Counted from the stretch's first letter, positions 48,484-57,427 are shown. The stretch: 64,000 bases of DNA from Phaeobacter inhibens DSM 16374 (GCF_000473105.1 NZ_KI421498.1:744001-808000), one strand, 5' to 3'. The notes: generated by a model not told the origin, from the letters alone. A program made the numbers and translations.

Positions 48484-49737
48484 ATGAGCACCCATTCCGC
48501 AGTCGGAGATCTTTCCGCGCCCGGGGCCTGGTTGGAGGATACGGGCCATCAGGCCTATCTGATTGCAGATGCCAGACGGCAGCTGGATTTCTTCGCAGGC
48601 AGTCTGCGGGCGGAGCCGGGGTTTCACACTCTTGATGCAGCTGGTCGGCCCTTGCCGGATGACAAGCAGGAGCTGCATACCACCACACGGTTGGTCCATT
48701 CCTACGCGTTGGCGCATATCTGCGGTTATGCAGGTGCGGAGCAGATGATCGATCACGGTATGGCCTATCTCAACAGTCACCACCGCGATCAGATTCATGG
48801 CGGATACCTGTGGGCGCTGTCCGGTGATGCCATCGCGGATGATCGCAAGCTGGCCTACGGTCATGTCTTTGTCCTGCTGGCTGCGGCCTCGGCGAAACTG
48901 GCTGGGCATCCCGGTGCCGATGCCTTGCTAAGTGATGTGGCGGAGGTTCTGGATCAGCGGTTCTGGGAGACGGGGCCAAAACGATTTGCCGACGAATGGA
49001 ACCGCGACTGGACACCGTTTTCGACCTATCGCGGGATGAACGCCAATATGCACGGGGTGGAAGCGTTGCTGACGGCATATGAGGCCACCGGTGAGACGGT
49101 GTTTCTGGACCGCGCAGGCCATATCCTCGATTTTTTTGTGGGCGAGGTTGCGTCCGCGGAGGGCTGGCGCCTGCCTGAGCATTATACTGAGACCTGGCAA
49201 ATCGACCGCACCTATGCCGGGGACCCAATGTTCCGGCCTGCTGGGACCACCCCTGGCCACTCCTTTGAACTGGGGCGGTTGATGTTGCAGCACTGGGATC
49301 TGGCAGGGCGACGCGATACGGGCGCTCCGACGCGCGCACGCAGCCTGATTGAACAGGCACTTGCCGATGCCTGGTTAGCTGATGGTGGTTTTGCCTATAC
49401 GCTTGATTTTGAAGGCAAGGTCGCGATGCGTAACCGGTTCTGGTGGCCGGTGACAGAAGCGATTGGTACCGTCGCTACGCTTGTGAAACTGGACGGCAGA
49501 GACGAAGACGAGCAATGGTATCGCCGCCTCTGGGGATTTGCGCAGGCGCATTTCATCGATGAAGACCGCGGCGGCTGGTTTCCTGAAATTGATGGGAACG
49601 GACAGGTGACGCGGACGATCTTTACCGGGAAGCCGGATATCTACCACGCATTACAGGCCTGCCTGCTGCCACTGGGGGCACTGCCGCTGGGCCATGTGGC
49701 GGGGCTGAAGAAATTGCCCGCGCCGCTGTTGTCCTGA
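48484..49737 (+). CDS. AGE-family aldose-ketose isomerase (YihS/mannose isomerase-like)
   Basis: A 417-residue (alpha/alpha)6-barrel enzyme. The motifs MNANMHGVEALL (His190), TTPGHSFELGRLMLQ (His259) and GKPDIYHALQ (His388) align with the catalytic histidines of E. coli YihS, at matching spacing. YihS-type enzymes interconvert aldoses and ketoses such as mannose/fructose or sulfoquinovose/sulfofructose. The genes of the known sulfoquinovose pathways (kinase, aldolase, dehydrogenase, sulfoquinovosidase) are absent here. As last gene of the operon, it probably acts on the imported sugar after release. Overall family is certain, exact substrate is not. Confidence 0.85.
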   Translation: MSTHSAVGDLSAPGAWLEDTGHQAYLIADARRQLDFFAGSLRAEPGFHTLDAAGRPLPDDKQELHTTTRLVHSYALAHICGYAGAEQMIDHGMAYLNSHHRDQIHGGYLWALSGDAIADDRKLAYGHVFVLLAAASAKLAGHPGADALLSDVAEVLDQRFWETGPKRFADEWNRDWTPFSTYRGMNANMHGVEALLTAYEATGETVFLDRAGHILDFFVGEVASAEGWRLPEHYTETWQIDRTYAGDPMFRPAGTTPGHSFELGRLMLQHWDLAGRRDTGAPTRARSLIEQALADAWLADGGFAYTLDFEGKVAMRNRFWWPVTEAIGTVATLVKLDGRDEDEQWYRRLWGFAQAHFIDEDRGGWFPEIDGNGQVTRTIFTGKPDIYHALQACLLPLGALPLGHVAGLKKLPAPLLS

Positions 49738-49838
49738 GCGGGGCCGGAGGCGCCTCAATCGAGTACCCGGCGCGCTTGGCAGAACGCGCTACCCTGCACT
49801 GGTCAATCGCGGCAAAATACGGACGTACAGAGACCAAA

Positions 49839-49868
49839 AAGGGCTTAGCGTATACACGCTAAGCCCTT
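49839..49868 (-). terminator. Terminator downstream of tRNA-Asn
   Basis: A perfect 13-bp stem (aagggcttagcgt with acgctaagccctt, 4-base loop) followed on the minus strand by TTT. It begins 8 bases beyond the CCA end of tRNA-Asn. On the plus strand it may also slow transcription from the sugar operon, but without a T-run. Confidence 0.88.
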
Positions 49869-49876
49869 GAAAACTT

Positions 49877-49951
49877 TGGCTCCGGCGGTAGGGATCGAAC
49901 CTACGACCAATTGATTAACAGTCAACTGCTCTACCGCTGAGCTACGCCGGA
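49877..49951 (-). tRNA. tRNA-Asn (anticodon GUU)
   Basis: 75 bases including encoded CCA. The acceptor stem tccggcg pairs with cgccgga, the anticodon loop ctgttaa gives GTT, and the T-loop is ttcgatc. All four arms are intact. The GLG-repeat/HExxH cluster begins about 450 bases upstream of its 5' end, but no integrase or duplicated tRNA end was found. Confidence 0.97.
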
Positions 49952-50402
49952 ATGTGGGGCTGATATATGGCCTCCGTTCTGGCGCGTCCAGAGAAAAAAT
50001 GCGCTGGTTTCAAATTTTTTCGCTCCGGGGAACAGATCATTGCGCCAATGGTCAGAGACCCAAACTTGCCACGATGCCGCCGGGCAATCCTTGATGGTTT
50101 GACACCTTTCGCCGATCAATGCCGGAGTGCGCTGTCAGCCTACTGCCGACGCTGAAACTATGGTAGGCTCATCCCGAGGTGGGTTTGCGTTTGCAGCGCA
50201 TCCGATGTTCGAAGCGGCGGATACCGTGGTCCATCAGCGCACCTCCAATGAAATGACCGGATTGAAAAACCGCGTCTCCCTTTGCTGAATGGCGGCAAAT
50301 TATGCCGTTGCACTGTTGCTGAGGGCCGTTCCTGAGGATGTCGGGTGATCATTATGGCACAGACATAGCATGCCCAGCGGCGCATGCACGAAGGGGGATG
50401 AC
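49952..50402. other. Intergenic region upstream of the HExxH protein gene
   Basis: About 450 bases with no gene that can be supported. A 62-codon plus-strand ORF (49967-50155) has no ribosome-binding site and no recognisable motif. The tRNA-Asn promoter on the minus strand and the promoter of the downstream gene on the plus strand must both lie here. Confidence 0.45.
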
Positions 50403-53400
50403 ATGGCGAAACTGACACATCCTGGCAAATGGCCGCCCACTGATATTGCTGAGGGCACAACACCGCGGGCCTGGTTGCGATATGAACGGCAATATCCGGG
50501 GTCACGCCGCCCGTCGCGCCTGATATCGCATCCGACAGTGCCTTATGTGGCTGCGGCGCGTGTGGGAGGTACGGATGGTGAGATTGATCTGGCGGCGTTG
50601 AGTGCGGCGGCAGAACATTACCTCAAACAGCTGAAGCAGTATGTTAATGCAACGCCGCCGCCGCTGGGAAAGGCTGACCCGATGCTGGATCTGCTGGCCG
50701 ATGTTGCCGCAAGCGGCAGCCTGCTGCATTGGTGTGATATCTGGCCCAAAATTGATGCCGAGCCAAGCCGTCTTGACGGGCAGATCGCCAGTTGGAACAT
50801 GTCGCGCCATCCAAAGAGTGCGATGCCGGGCACCGTCATTCTGGTGGCGACAGAAGGCATTCCTGACCCCATGCATGGATCCTTTCTAATGCGGTTTCCG
50901 TCCGCCGGATTTCGGGTCCCGGTTGAGGTGCGCGCCACCGCTGATGGCTTTGATCTGGTCATCCGTGGCTTGACTGCGGAGTTTCCCGGCGGGTCCCATC
51001 AAGCGCTGTCATCGCTGCTGGCAGGACGCAGCGATGCTGAAAAACGAATGGTGCTGGGCGGATTGTCGCGCAGCCTCTCCGGCGTTCCCTTGGGGTTCCA
51101 GGCCGGTGTTGCACCGGCAACATTGGTTGCATCCTCCGCGACCGATGCGGAGGATGCGCCCGTCGAGGCTGCGGTCTCATCAGACGACGGCAGCAGCGCG
51201 ACATCGCCACCGCCCTCTGATCCGGCGCCTGTCCCACCGACACCGCAAGCCGGTGCGGAGCCTCCGGCCCGATCCTCGGTCTATCGGATGATCACGATGC
51301 TTGAGGATAACATTGCTAAGCAGGCCGGAGTTGTTCCGAAGTCCCTGTTGCTGCAGGATATTCGGTTTTCGGCGGAGCCTGAGAACGTCACCGACGGGGC
51401 CTGGGATATTACCCTGACCCTGCTGGCGCGTGGGCAGGATACGCCGCGGGGCGAACCGGTGAGTTATCGTCTGACAGTTCGGGTGCGTCTGGCGGAGCCA
51501 GGCGCAAATGAGGTTGAGTTGCTCTCGGTCACGCGGGTACCGCTGGTCAGTCACGCGGTGGCCGGAACGGGGATTCCGCTGCCGCCACCGCTGCCTTTTG
51601 TGCGGGTATTTCCGGTGCCGCCGCCCGATTGGCGGGCCCCGTCGGGGAGAGTTCCGCCGCACCCCGCACCACCGCTTGCATGGCGCCGCCCGACGCGGCC
51701 GGACAGGATTTTGGATCTCTTCCGGGAAGACCGGGCGATTCCGCTGGCTCTTGGCATGAAGATGCAGCAACCGGCCTACGAGGTGCGCAACTGCCCGCGG
51801 TTTGTGCCTGGCGACGGGGAGGGCCGTTTCCCCAAAGCCCTGCCGACCACCGGGTTGTCCGATCTGCCGCCGCGCCGCAATGTATCCAGTGCAATCAGCG
51901 CCTATTGGCACAGCAAAACCTTCTTCGACAATATGCGCGGGCTGGGCCTTGCACCGGAGAGTTACATGGCCACGGCGGAGGGGCCGCTGGCGGTGCACTA
52001 TCGGTCGGGCATCGTGCCAGGGCCGGGCCGGGATGGGCGGACTATAAATGCCCAGGTGCGCTATGAGGTGGCACCGGATGCCACCCTTCAGAGCAAACCC
52101 AGCATCGATATGCATCTGGCGCTGGCCAATCTCAACCGTTGGGCGAGGGTGAAGACAGGAACGCCGGACAGTCGATTGGAGCCGTTGGCTATCGCCAGCT
52201 GCGGGCGTTGGATGTTGCATGAATTCGGGCATTACCTTTTGGCGGCCCGGATTGGGCAACTGGAGTTCGACTTTGCCCATAGTGCAGGGGACTCGCTGGC
52301 GGCAGTGTTCTTTGATCCACTGTCCGATCTGTCCAGCCCGACCTATCCCGGCGATCCGAGGATGCGGGGGTGGACGTTTCCCTTTGTCTTTGCGCCGCGG
52401 CGGCACGACCGGACGCCCGCAATGGGCTGGGGCTGGTACGGATTGCTGAACCGCTCGGTGATTGAGGATCCGCCTGATTCCGGCAGCGAGCATAAGGCCT
52501 ATCTGACCGAGCAGATCCTATCGTCCACCTGCTTCCTGCTTTATCGGTCATTGGGCGGCGATACGCTTGCGGGTGCGGAGGCAGACTGGACACAGCGCAC
52601 CCGGGCCTCCGATATGACGCTATATCTGCTGATGCAGGGCATGGCCGGGCTGGCACAATCGCCGTCGCGCGCTGAAATGCTGGAGGTGGGCATGGAAGAG
52701 GCCGGCTGGAGCGCCCCGGCCTCCGTCCCCTTGCCAAGAGGCGGAGCAGACTGGCAGCCCGCCACCTCTCACAAGGCGACGCGATGGGCCTATGAAACCA
52801 TGGGCATGTTCCCTTCAGATCCGAGTGAGATCATCAGCAAAGCGGGGGCGGCTCCGCTCGTTGACATCTACATTCGCGACCGCCGCCCCAATGTCTTCCC
52901 CACCGGGGACGGGCCGGTGGAGGTCGGACCAGGCAGCTATGTGCCCGTCTCGCTTCATTGGGCCGCGGATGCCAATTGGGTAATGCCCGGGTGGTGGCCG
53001 AGCTGTGGCAACCGGGGGTCCGTCGCCGCCACTAGCGCGCGGCTGCGCGCCTGGGCCGGTTGGGTGCTGAGTGACAAACCGCTTGCTCAGATCATGGAAC
53101 GCAGTGTTGTCTGGCACGGGGACCTTGATATCGGGCCGTTTGACATTGCGCCGGGCGGGGCCGACATAGCGCTGGCGCAGGCTGATCAGCAACAGATCAC
53201 GCAACTGACCACAGCAGCACGCAATGCCGCCCCTGCCGGAACCCAGCTGGTGGCCTTTTATGAACTGAGCCAGGTCAACGACCGCGCCAACACCGACCCG
53301 TCAGCCGGGTTCACAGTCATGATCGGGCCGGGGGCGTCACCCCCGACGACGGTTCAGGCGCTTGTTGATCTGGTTGCCGGTGACAATAATCTGGGCCTGC

Positions 53401-53414
53401 ATATGGAAGGTTAA
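50403..53414 (+). CDS. Large HExxH protein, putative zinc metallopeptidase (gluzincin-like)
   Basis: A 1,003-residue protein of unknown function. It has an N-terminal unknown region (1-250), a Ser/Pro/Ala-rich linker (about 255-290), a beta-rich domain, a second Pro/Arg-rich linker (about 395-440) and a C-terminal half with WMLHEFGHYLL. His606, Glu607 and His610 form an HExxH site; Asp630 lies 20 residues after the second His, the place of the third ligand Glu in M4/M36 gluzincins, with His626 an alternative. The preceding AISAYWHSKTFFDNM also recalls such proteases. There is no signal peptide or membrane helix. AAGGGGG supports the ATG. The gene converges on the GLG-repeat gene with an 18-base gap. 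Confidence 0.55.
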   Translation: MAKLTHPGKWPPTDIAEGTTPRAWLRYERQYPGSRRPSRLISHPTVPYVAAARVGGTDGEIDLAALSAAAEHYLKQLKQYVNATPPPLGKADPMLDLLADVAASGSLLHWCDIWPKIDAEPSRLDGQIASWNMSRHPKSAMPGTVILVATEGIPDPMHGSFLMRFPSAGFRVPVEVRATADGFDLVIRGLTAEFPGGSHQALSSLLAGRSDAEKRMVLGGLSRSLSGVPLGFQAGVAPATLVASSATDAEDAPVEAAVSSDDGSSATSPPPSDPAPVPPTPQAGAEPPARSSVYRMITMLEDNIAKQAGVVPKSLLLQDIRFSAEPENVTDGAWDITLTLLARGQDTPRGEPVSYRLTVRVRLAEPGANEVELLSVTRVPLVSHAVAGTGIPLPPPLPFVRVFPVPPPDWRAPSGRVPPHPAPPLAWRRPTRPDRILDLFREDRAIPLALGMKMQQPAYEVRNCPRFVPGDGEGRFPKALPTTGLSDLPPRRNVSSAISAYWHSKTFFDNMRGLGLAPESYMATAEGPLAVHYRSGIVPGPGRDGRTINAQVRYEVAPDATLQSKPSIDMHLALANLNRWARVKTGTPDSRLEPLAIASCGRWMLHEFGHYLLAARIGQLEFDFAHSAGDSLAAVFFDPLSDLSSPTYPGDPRMRGWTFPFVFAPRRHDRTPAMGWGWYGLLNRSVIEDPPDSGSEHKAYLTEQILSSTCFLLYRSLGGDTLAGAEADWTQRTRASDMTLYLLMQGMAGLAQSPSRAEMLEVGMEEAGWSAPASVPLPRGGADWQPATSHKATRWAYETMGMFPSDPSEIISKAGAAPLVDIYIRDRRPNVFPTGDGPVEVGPGSYVPVSLHWAADANWVMPGWWPSCGNRGSVAATSARLRAWAGWVLSDKPLAQIMERSVVWHGDLDIGPFDIAPGGADIALAQADQQQITQLTTAARNAAPAGTQLVAFYELSQVNDRANTDPSAGFTVMIGPGASPPTTVQALVDLVAGDNNLGLHMEG

Positions 53415-53432
53415 GAGACCCCGGCCAACGTG

Positions 53433-54878
53433 TCATGTGATATCAGCGGAGACCCAGGGTGTCGGCCATTCGGTCTTCGCCTTCTCCAGAATACGGTGCA
53501 GCGTGGGCACCGCGATATGCGCCCATGGGGTGCCGTCGGCCGCCGGGTTCACAGGGGCACTGTCCATCAGGCAATACCAGATCCCTGCCGCGATATGCCG
53601 TCCTGCGGTCGAGTCGGAGGGGTAGTGAACCCCGATCCGTTCGCGGTTCACCGCAATCCGGTTCGCCATGGTCAGCAAAGGCGAGGCGATCACATCGCTG
53701 CCAAGCAGATCGCTATAAGTTGGCTTGCGCAACAAGGTGCCGGCCGGGATTTGAATATCCGTGCCTGAGCCATCGGACTTATACCCTTTCACCACACCAA
53801 AACGCTGCGCCACACCGGGGATTTCCAACAACAGCAGGGACAGGAAATGTGCGAGAAACGCATGCCCGCTGGGAAAGGCGGGATGGGCTGGTGGACCAAA
53901 GGGCACCGTCAGCCCGGGCCGCAGTATCGACGGGCGCACCCGTTTGAAATAGGCCTTGTAGCTCATATAGGCGACATTACCGACCGCCAGTCCAAGATCA
54001 ATAAGCTTGAGCGTGAAAGGATGGTCAAAGCTGTTGGCCCCCAGAAAATGGATCAGATAGGCCGGCAGGCCATCGGCCTGAATATCGCATTCAACCATAT
54101 ATTGCTGACGATCATCCTCCATATACATCTTGAGCACTTCCAGCTCGGCGACAATGATGTCAAAGGCGGCCTCAGCCGCAGTGCGCGATTGTGCAGCGGT
54201 GCCGGTTCTGACGTATTGCCAAAGCAGATCCTTGTCTTCCAGCCAGCGATTGCCGACATGGGCCGGATGCCAGTTGTTAAACTGTGATGCAAATTCCAGC
54301 GCCGCCATGGTGCCGGGTTCGGATCTGTCTGCGGCCCGCAGCCATTCCCCGAGATTGGGGTCAAACGGCAAGCTCCAAAACCGCAGGGCAGGGTCCCAGT
54401 CTTCGGTCGTCCATTCCAGCGCCACGGGATAAGCGGCAGTGTCTGTCGGCAGCTGATAAGGGCTGATGATCATCGACAGAGGGAACGGGTCACCGCCGTT
54501 GTTGTCTGGGCTGAAGTCCAGCGTCCAGGGCAGCAGCCCCAGCTCCTTGGGTGTCGCGTAGTAGCTGCGCAATGTGCCGATCCCAGCGTCAGCCCCATTG
54601 CCGAGCAGATAGCCGTTGTCCTCAAGCCCGAGGCCCAGCCCTGAGCCGAGCCCCAAACCGTTCCCGAGTCCGAGACCGGATCCTAGTCCAAGACCAAGGC
54701 CGGATCCCAAACCCAGGCCAAGCCCCAGGCCCTGACCCGCGCCCAACCCGTTGCCAAGACCGAGTCCATTGCCCAATCCCAAACCGTTTCCAAGACCCAG
54801 ACCATTGCCGAGGCCCAGCCCCAACCCGAGACCCAGACCGTTCGACGCACCTTGTGAACTGCCATGTTCCGCCATCAT
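53433..54878 (-). CDS. PAP2/vanadium haloperoxidase-fold protein with N-terminal Gly-Leu repeat
   Basis: A 481-residue protein. Residues 14-85 are an almost pure GLG/GNG/GSG repeat. Residues about 230-445 carry all three motifs of the acid phosphatase/vanadium haloperoxidase superfamily: Lys308-x6-Arg315-Pro316 (KAYFKRVRP), PSGHA (His339), and Arg412-x5-His418-x3-Asp422 (NRERIGVHYPSD). All residues that bind vanadate or phosphate are kept. The length of the catalytic part and lack of membrane helices favour a soluble haloperoxidase-like enzyme over a lipid phosphatase. No signal peptide is seen. AGGGGGA precedes the ATG pair. It lies 133 bases downstream of the cyclase gene in the same direction. 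Confidence 0.82.
   Translation of the reverse strand: MMAEHGSSQGASNGLGLGLGLGLGNGLGLGNGLGLGNGLGLGNGLGAGQGLGLGLGLGSGLGLGLGSGLGLGNGLGLGSGLGLGLEDNGYLLGNGADAGIGTLRSYYATPKELGLLPWTLDFSPDNNGGDPFPLSMIISPYQLPTDTAAYPVALEWTTEDWDPALRFWSLPFDPNLGEWLRAADRSEPGTMAALEFASQFNNWHPAHVGNRWLEDKDLLWQYVRTGTAAQSRTAAEAAFDIIVAELEVLKMYMEDDRQQYMVECDIQADGLPAYLIHFLGANSFDHPFTLKLIDLGLAVGNVAYMSYKAYFKRVRPSILRPGLTVPFGPPAHPAFPSGHAFLAHFLSLLLLEIPGVAQRFGVVKGYKSDGSGTDIQIPAGTLLRKPTYSDLLGSDVIASPLLTMANRIAVNRERIGVHYPSDSTAGRHIAAGIWYCLMDSAPVNPAADGTPWAHIAVPTLHRILEKAKTEWPTPWVSADIT
54622..54839 (-). repeat. Gly-Leu-Gly coding repeat (72 residues)
   Basis: About 218 bases of degenerate six-base repeat encoding GLGLGN/GLGLGS units. Synonymous codons vary strongly (all four Gly codons; CTG, CTT, CTC and TTG for Leu), so the protein repeat, not the DNA repeat, appears to be what is conserved. 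Confidence 0.9.
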
Positions 54879-55011
54879 AAATCCCCCTTAAATCGTTGAA
54901 TACGAGTTAAAAAACGTCCTACGTGGCTGCTGATATCTGGCCTTTTGCCGGTCTGCCTCTCATTTTATTTTGTTATTGTCGGGTATCCCGATAATGCGCT
55001 GTGGCTGCCGT

Positions 55012-56784
55012 CTACTCGGGCAGTCCCGCGCGTATCAAACCGTCGATCAGACGATCCAGGGCCTCCTTTGATTTCAGCGGATACCAGGTCGCAAATTTCG
55101 AGACCGAGAATCCGGGATCGAGAGCGAGTATTTCCTGCGCTACTTTGTGCGCATTTTCAGCCTGACCGCTGAGGGCAAAAGACGCCGCAAGCAACCGCAG
55201 GCTGGCCATGAAACGGGGCTTGTTGCGGCGGGCGTTTTTCAGAAAACGGATCGCCTCCGGCAGGTTGTCATCGACAAATTCAGCGAGGCCGGCAGCGGTC
55301 AGAAAAAAGAAACTCAGAGGATCGTAAGGCGCCAGCCGCCAGACATTGAGAAGCCTGTCGCGGGCCTCTGCACCGTCGCCGAGGTAGGCATATGTCGTCG
55401 CACTCAGCCCCCAGGCCAGCGGCAGGTTCATATTATGCGCCAGCGCATCCTCAAAGAGTTCCAGCGCGTCTTCCGGGCTGTTTTCATGCAGGCTGAGCAC
55501 ATGCGCGCGCACAGACAGCGTCAGCGCGTCATCCGGGTCCAGTTCCACCGCGCGCCGGGAATGGTTGATCATGGTCAATATGTCGTCACGCGGGTTGTGA
55601 GAATGGCCCTCCGCCAAAAAGAAATTCATACACCAGGCGAGATAAGCATGGGCCTGGGGATATTTTGGGTCAAGTGAGACGGCGCGCTTCAACAGGGCAA
55701 TTGCCTCTTCATAGCTGTGGTCGTCCAGCTGATAGAGCCGGGCGAGGGCGCGCAGCACACATTTGTAAGCATCCAGACTGTCAGTGCTGCGGGCGCTGAT
55801 ATGTTCAGCCTCGGTTGACAGCACCTTAGGTTCCAGCATCGCCAGCACACCGGAGGCGATTTCATCCTGAAAGGCAAACAGCTCCTGCAGATCCCCGCGA
55901 TAGGTCTGAGCCCAGATGGCGCGGTTGCGCAGCACATCCATCAACTCAACAAAAATACGCAGCTGATCCCCGTGTCGGTCGACCGAACCAGTCAGCAGAT
56001 AGGAAACCCCGAGGCCGCGACCGATCTCGGCCGGGTTTTCGTTGCTGCCCCGGAATTTAAGTGTCGAGGTGCGCGCCATGACAAACATCGTGCGGCTGCG
56101 GGACACACCTGAGATGATCTCCTCGGTGATGCCGTCGCCGAAATATTGCTCCTCAGCCTGCGCGCCGCGATCCTGAAACGGCAGAACCGCCAGCGTCGGG
56201 CGGTTTTTCCAATCGGCATGGGGGTGCAGGGGAACGGTGTCACCGCTGCCGTCGCAGACCTGATAGACCTGAACCGGGCGATCAATGTTCTTCAGCAGCG
56301 GCGATCCAAGGTCGTGAAACCGCAGCGACAGTTTTCCGCGAACGATATCGCGGACCATCTTGGTGACCACCACGGTGCCGGGATCGGCCAGTTGATGAAT
56401 GCGTGAGGCGATGACAACGCCATCAGATTGCACAGTGCCCTGATCATCGATCACGTCGTCAATATTGACGCCAATGCGGATCTTCATCGGGTTGGCATCG
56501 TCATTCTGCTGGCCCAGCCGGTCCTGAACCGCCATGGCCCATTGCACCGCATCTGTGGCGCTGGAGAATTCCACCAGCAGCGCATCTCCGGCATCGGACC
56601 GCCGCACGCCGTCGTAACGCTTCAACTCATCCAGCAGCACTGTATCGCGCAGGTGACACCAACGGCGCACCGTATCCGTTGTGCTGATTTCGATATGCCG
56701 CGTGTAATCGGCCACGTCAGCAAAGGCAAACGCCGTGAGCCGCGTAGAGATCTTGGGTAGGATTGTCGAGATGGGCCCCTGCAT
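55012..56784 (-). CDS. Class III nucleotide cyclase domain/TolB-like/TPR protein
   Basis: A 590-residue cytoplasmic protein in three parts. Residues 15-180 form a class III adenylate/guanylate cyclase homology domain with metal aspartate candidates Asp23 (FADVADYTR) and Asp67 (SDAGDALLVEF). Residues about 195-320 form a TolB/FlgO-like domain (PTLAVLPFQD, FGDGITEEII). Residues about 340-580 are TPR-like helices (AVSLDPKYPQAHAYLAW, AVELDPDDALTLSVRAH). Such proteins are common in rhizobia and roseobacters; activity is often unproven. No transmembrane helix is present. It lies upstream of the GLG-repeat gene in the same direction and could share a transcript with it. Confidence 0.83.
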   Translation of the reverse strand: MQGPISTILPKISTRLTAFAFADVADYTRHIEISTTDTVRRWCHLRDTVLLDELKRYDGVRRSDAGDALLVEFSSATDAVQWAMAVQDRLGQQNDDANPMKIRIGVNIDDVIDDQGTVQSDGVVIASRIHQLADPGTVVVTKMVRDIVRGKLSLRFHDLGSPLLKNIDRPVQVYQVCDGSGDTVPLHPHADWKNRPTLAVLPFQDRGAQAEEQYFGDGITEEIISGVSRSRTMFVMARTSTLKFRGSNENPAEIGRGLGVSYLLTGSVDRHGDQLRIFVELMDVLRNRAIWAQTYRGDLQELFAFQDEIASGVLAMLEPKVLSTEAEHISARSTDSLDAYKCVLRALARLYQLDDHSYEEAIALLKRAVSLDPKYPQAHAYLAWCMNFFLAEGHSHNPRDDILTMINHSRRAVELDPDDALTLSVRAHVLSLHENSPEDALELFEDALAHNMNLPLAWGLSATTYAYLGDGAEARDRLLNVWRLAPYDPLSFFFLTAAGLAEFVDDNLPEAIRFLKNARRNKPRFMASLRLLAASFALSGQAENAHKVAQEILALDPGFSVSKFATWYPLKSKEALDRLIDGLIRAGLPE

Positions 56785-56906
56785 GGATGATGTCCTGCCG
56801 CCAATAGGGGGGCAGTATATCGAATAGTATAGAATTATAAAGAATGTAGCGCAGGGGAAGTCGTATCTTCGCCGACTATCCGCAAATCAGCGAACCCGCT
56901 GGGTGA

Positions 56907-57395
56907 TCAGCTTTTGGAGCTCTCAACCTCCGGGTAGACTGCAGTCTTTTTCACGACGCCGTAGACAAAGCTGGTGTCGATGGAACTGATACCGCCAATG
57001 GGATGCAGACGCGCGCGCACGAAGCGTTCGTAATCCTCCAAATCCGCCACCACCACGCGCAGCAGGTAGTCGGCCAGGCCGGTCATCACAAAACAATCCA
57101 GCACCTCCGGTGTGTCGCGGATCTGGCGTTCGAAATTGGCCACCACGCTTTCCGTGTGGTTCTCAAGGCTGACCCGGACAAAGACCGTGACCGGCAGCCC
57201 GTAGACCTTGGCATCGACATCGATACTGTAGCCCTGAATGACATTGGTGTTTTCCAGAATACGCAATCTGCGCAGGCAGGGTGAGGGCGAGAGATTGACC
57301 TCAGCCGCGAGGTCGAGATTCGTCATCCGCCCATTGCGCTGCAGCGCCCGGATTATTCGGCGATCGGTGGCATCCAGTTTGGCTATCTCTGGCAT
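56907..57395 (-). CDS. mdeR: Lrp/AsnC family regulator of methionine catabolism (MdeR-like)
   Basis: A 162-residue regulator with an N-terminal helix-turn-helix (DRRIIRALQRNGRMTNLDLA, then LSPSPCLRRLRIL) and a C-terminal RAM ligand-binding domain (VTGLADYLLRVVV-like TGLADYLLRVVVADLEDYE). It diverges from the methionine gamma-lyase gene with a 94-base intergenic region containing a TTAG-CAA-CTAA inverted repeat. In Pseudomonas putida the same arrangement (mdeR-mdeA-mdeB) is activated by MdeR in response to methionine. Equivalence is inferred from order and family. Confidence 0.87.
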   Translation of the reverse strand: MPEIAKLDATDRRIIRALQRNGRMTNLDLAAEVNLSPSPCLRRLRILENTNVIQGYSIDVDAKVYGLPVTVFVRVSLENHTESVVANFERQIRDTPEVLDCFVMTGLADYLLRVVVADLEDYERFVRARLHPIGGISSIDTSFVYGVVKKTAVYPEVESSKS

Positions 57396-57427
57396 AATAT
57401 GCCAATCCTTTTCCAGTTTGAGGGTAA

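Noticed and set aside
48484-49737. Sulfoquinovose degradation operon
   Set aside because: The isomerase is YihS-like, but no sulfoquinovosidase, sulfofructose kinase, aldolase, transaldolase or monooxygenase gene accompanies it; substrate left open.
49877-56784. Genomic island integrated at tRNA-Asn
   Set aside because: No integrase, no duplicated tRNA 3' end and no obvious composition change. The unusual genes also lie on the 5' side of the tRNA, not at its 3' end, where integration usually occurs.
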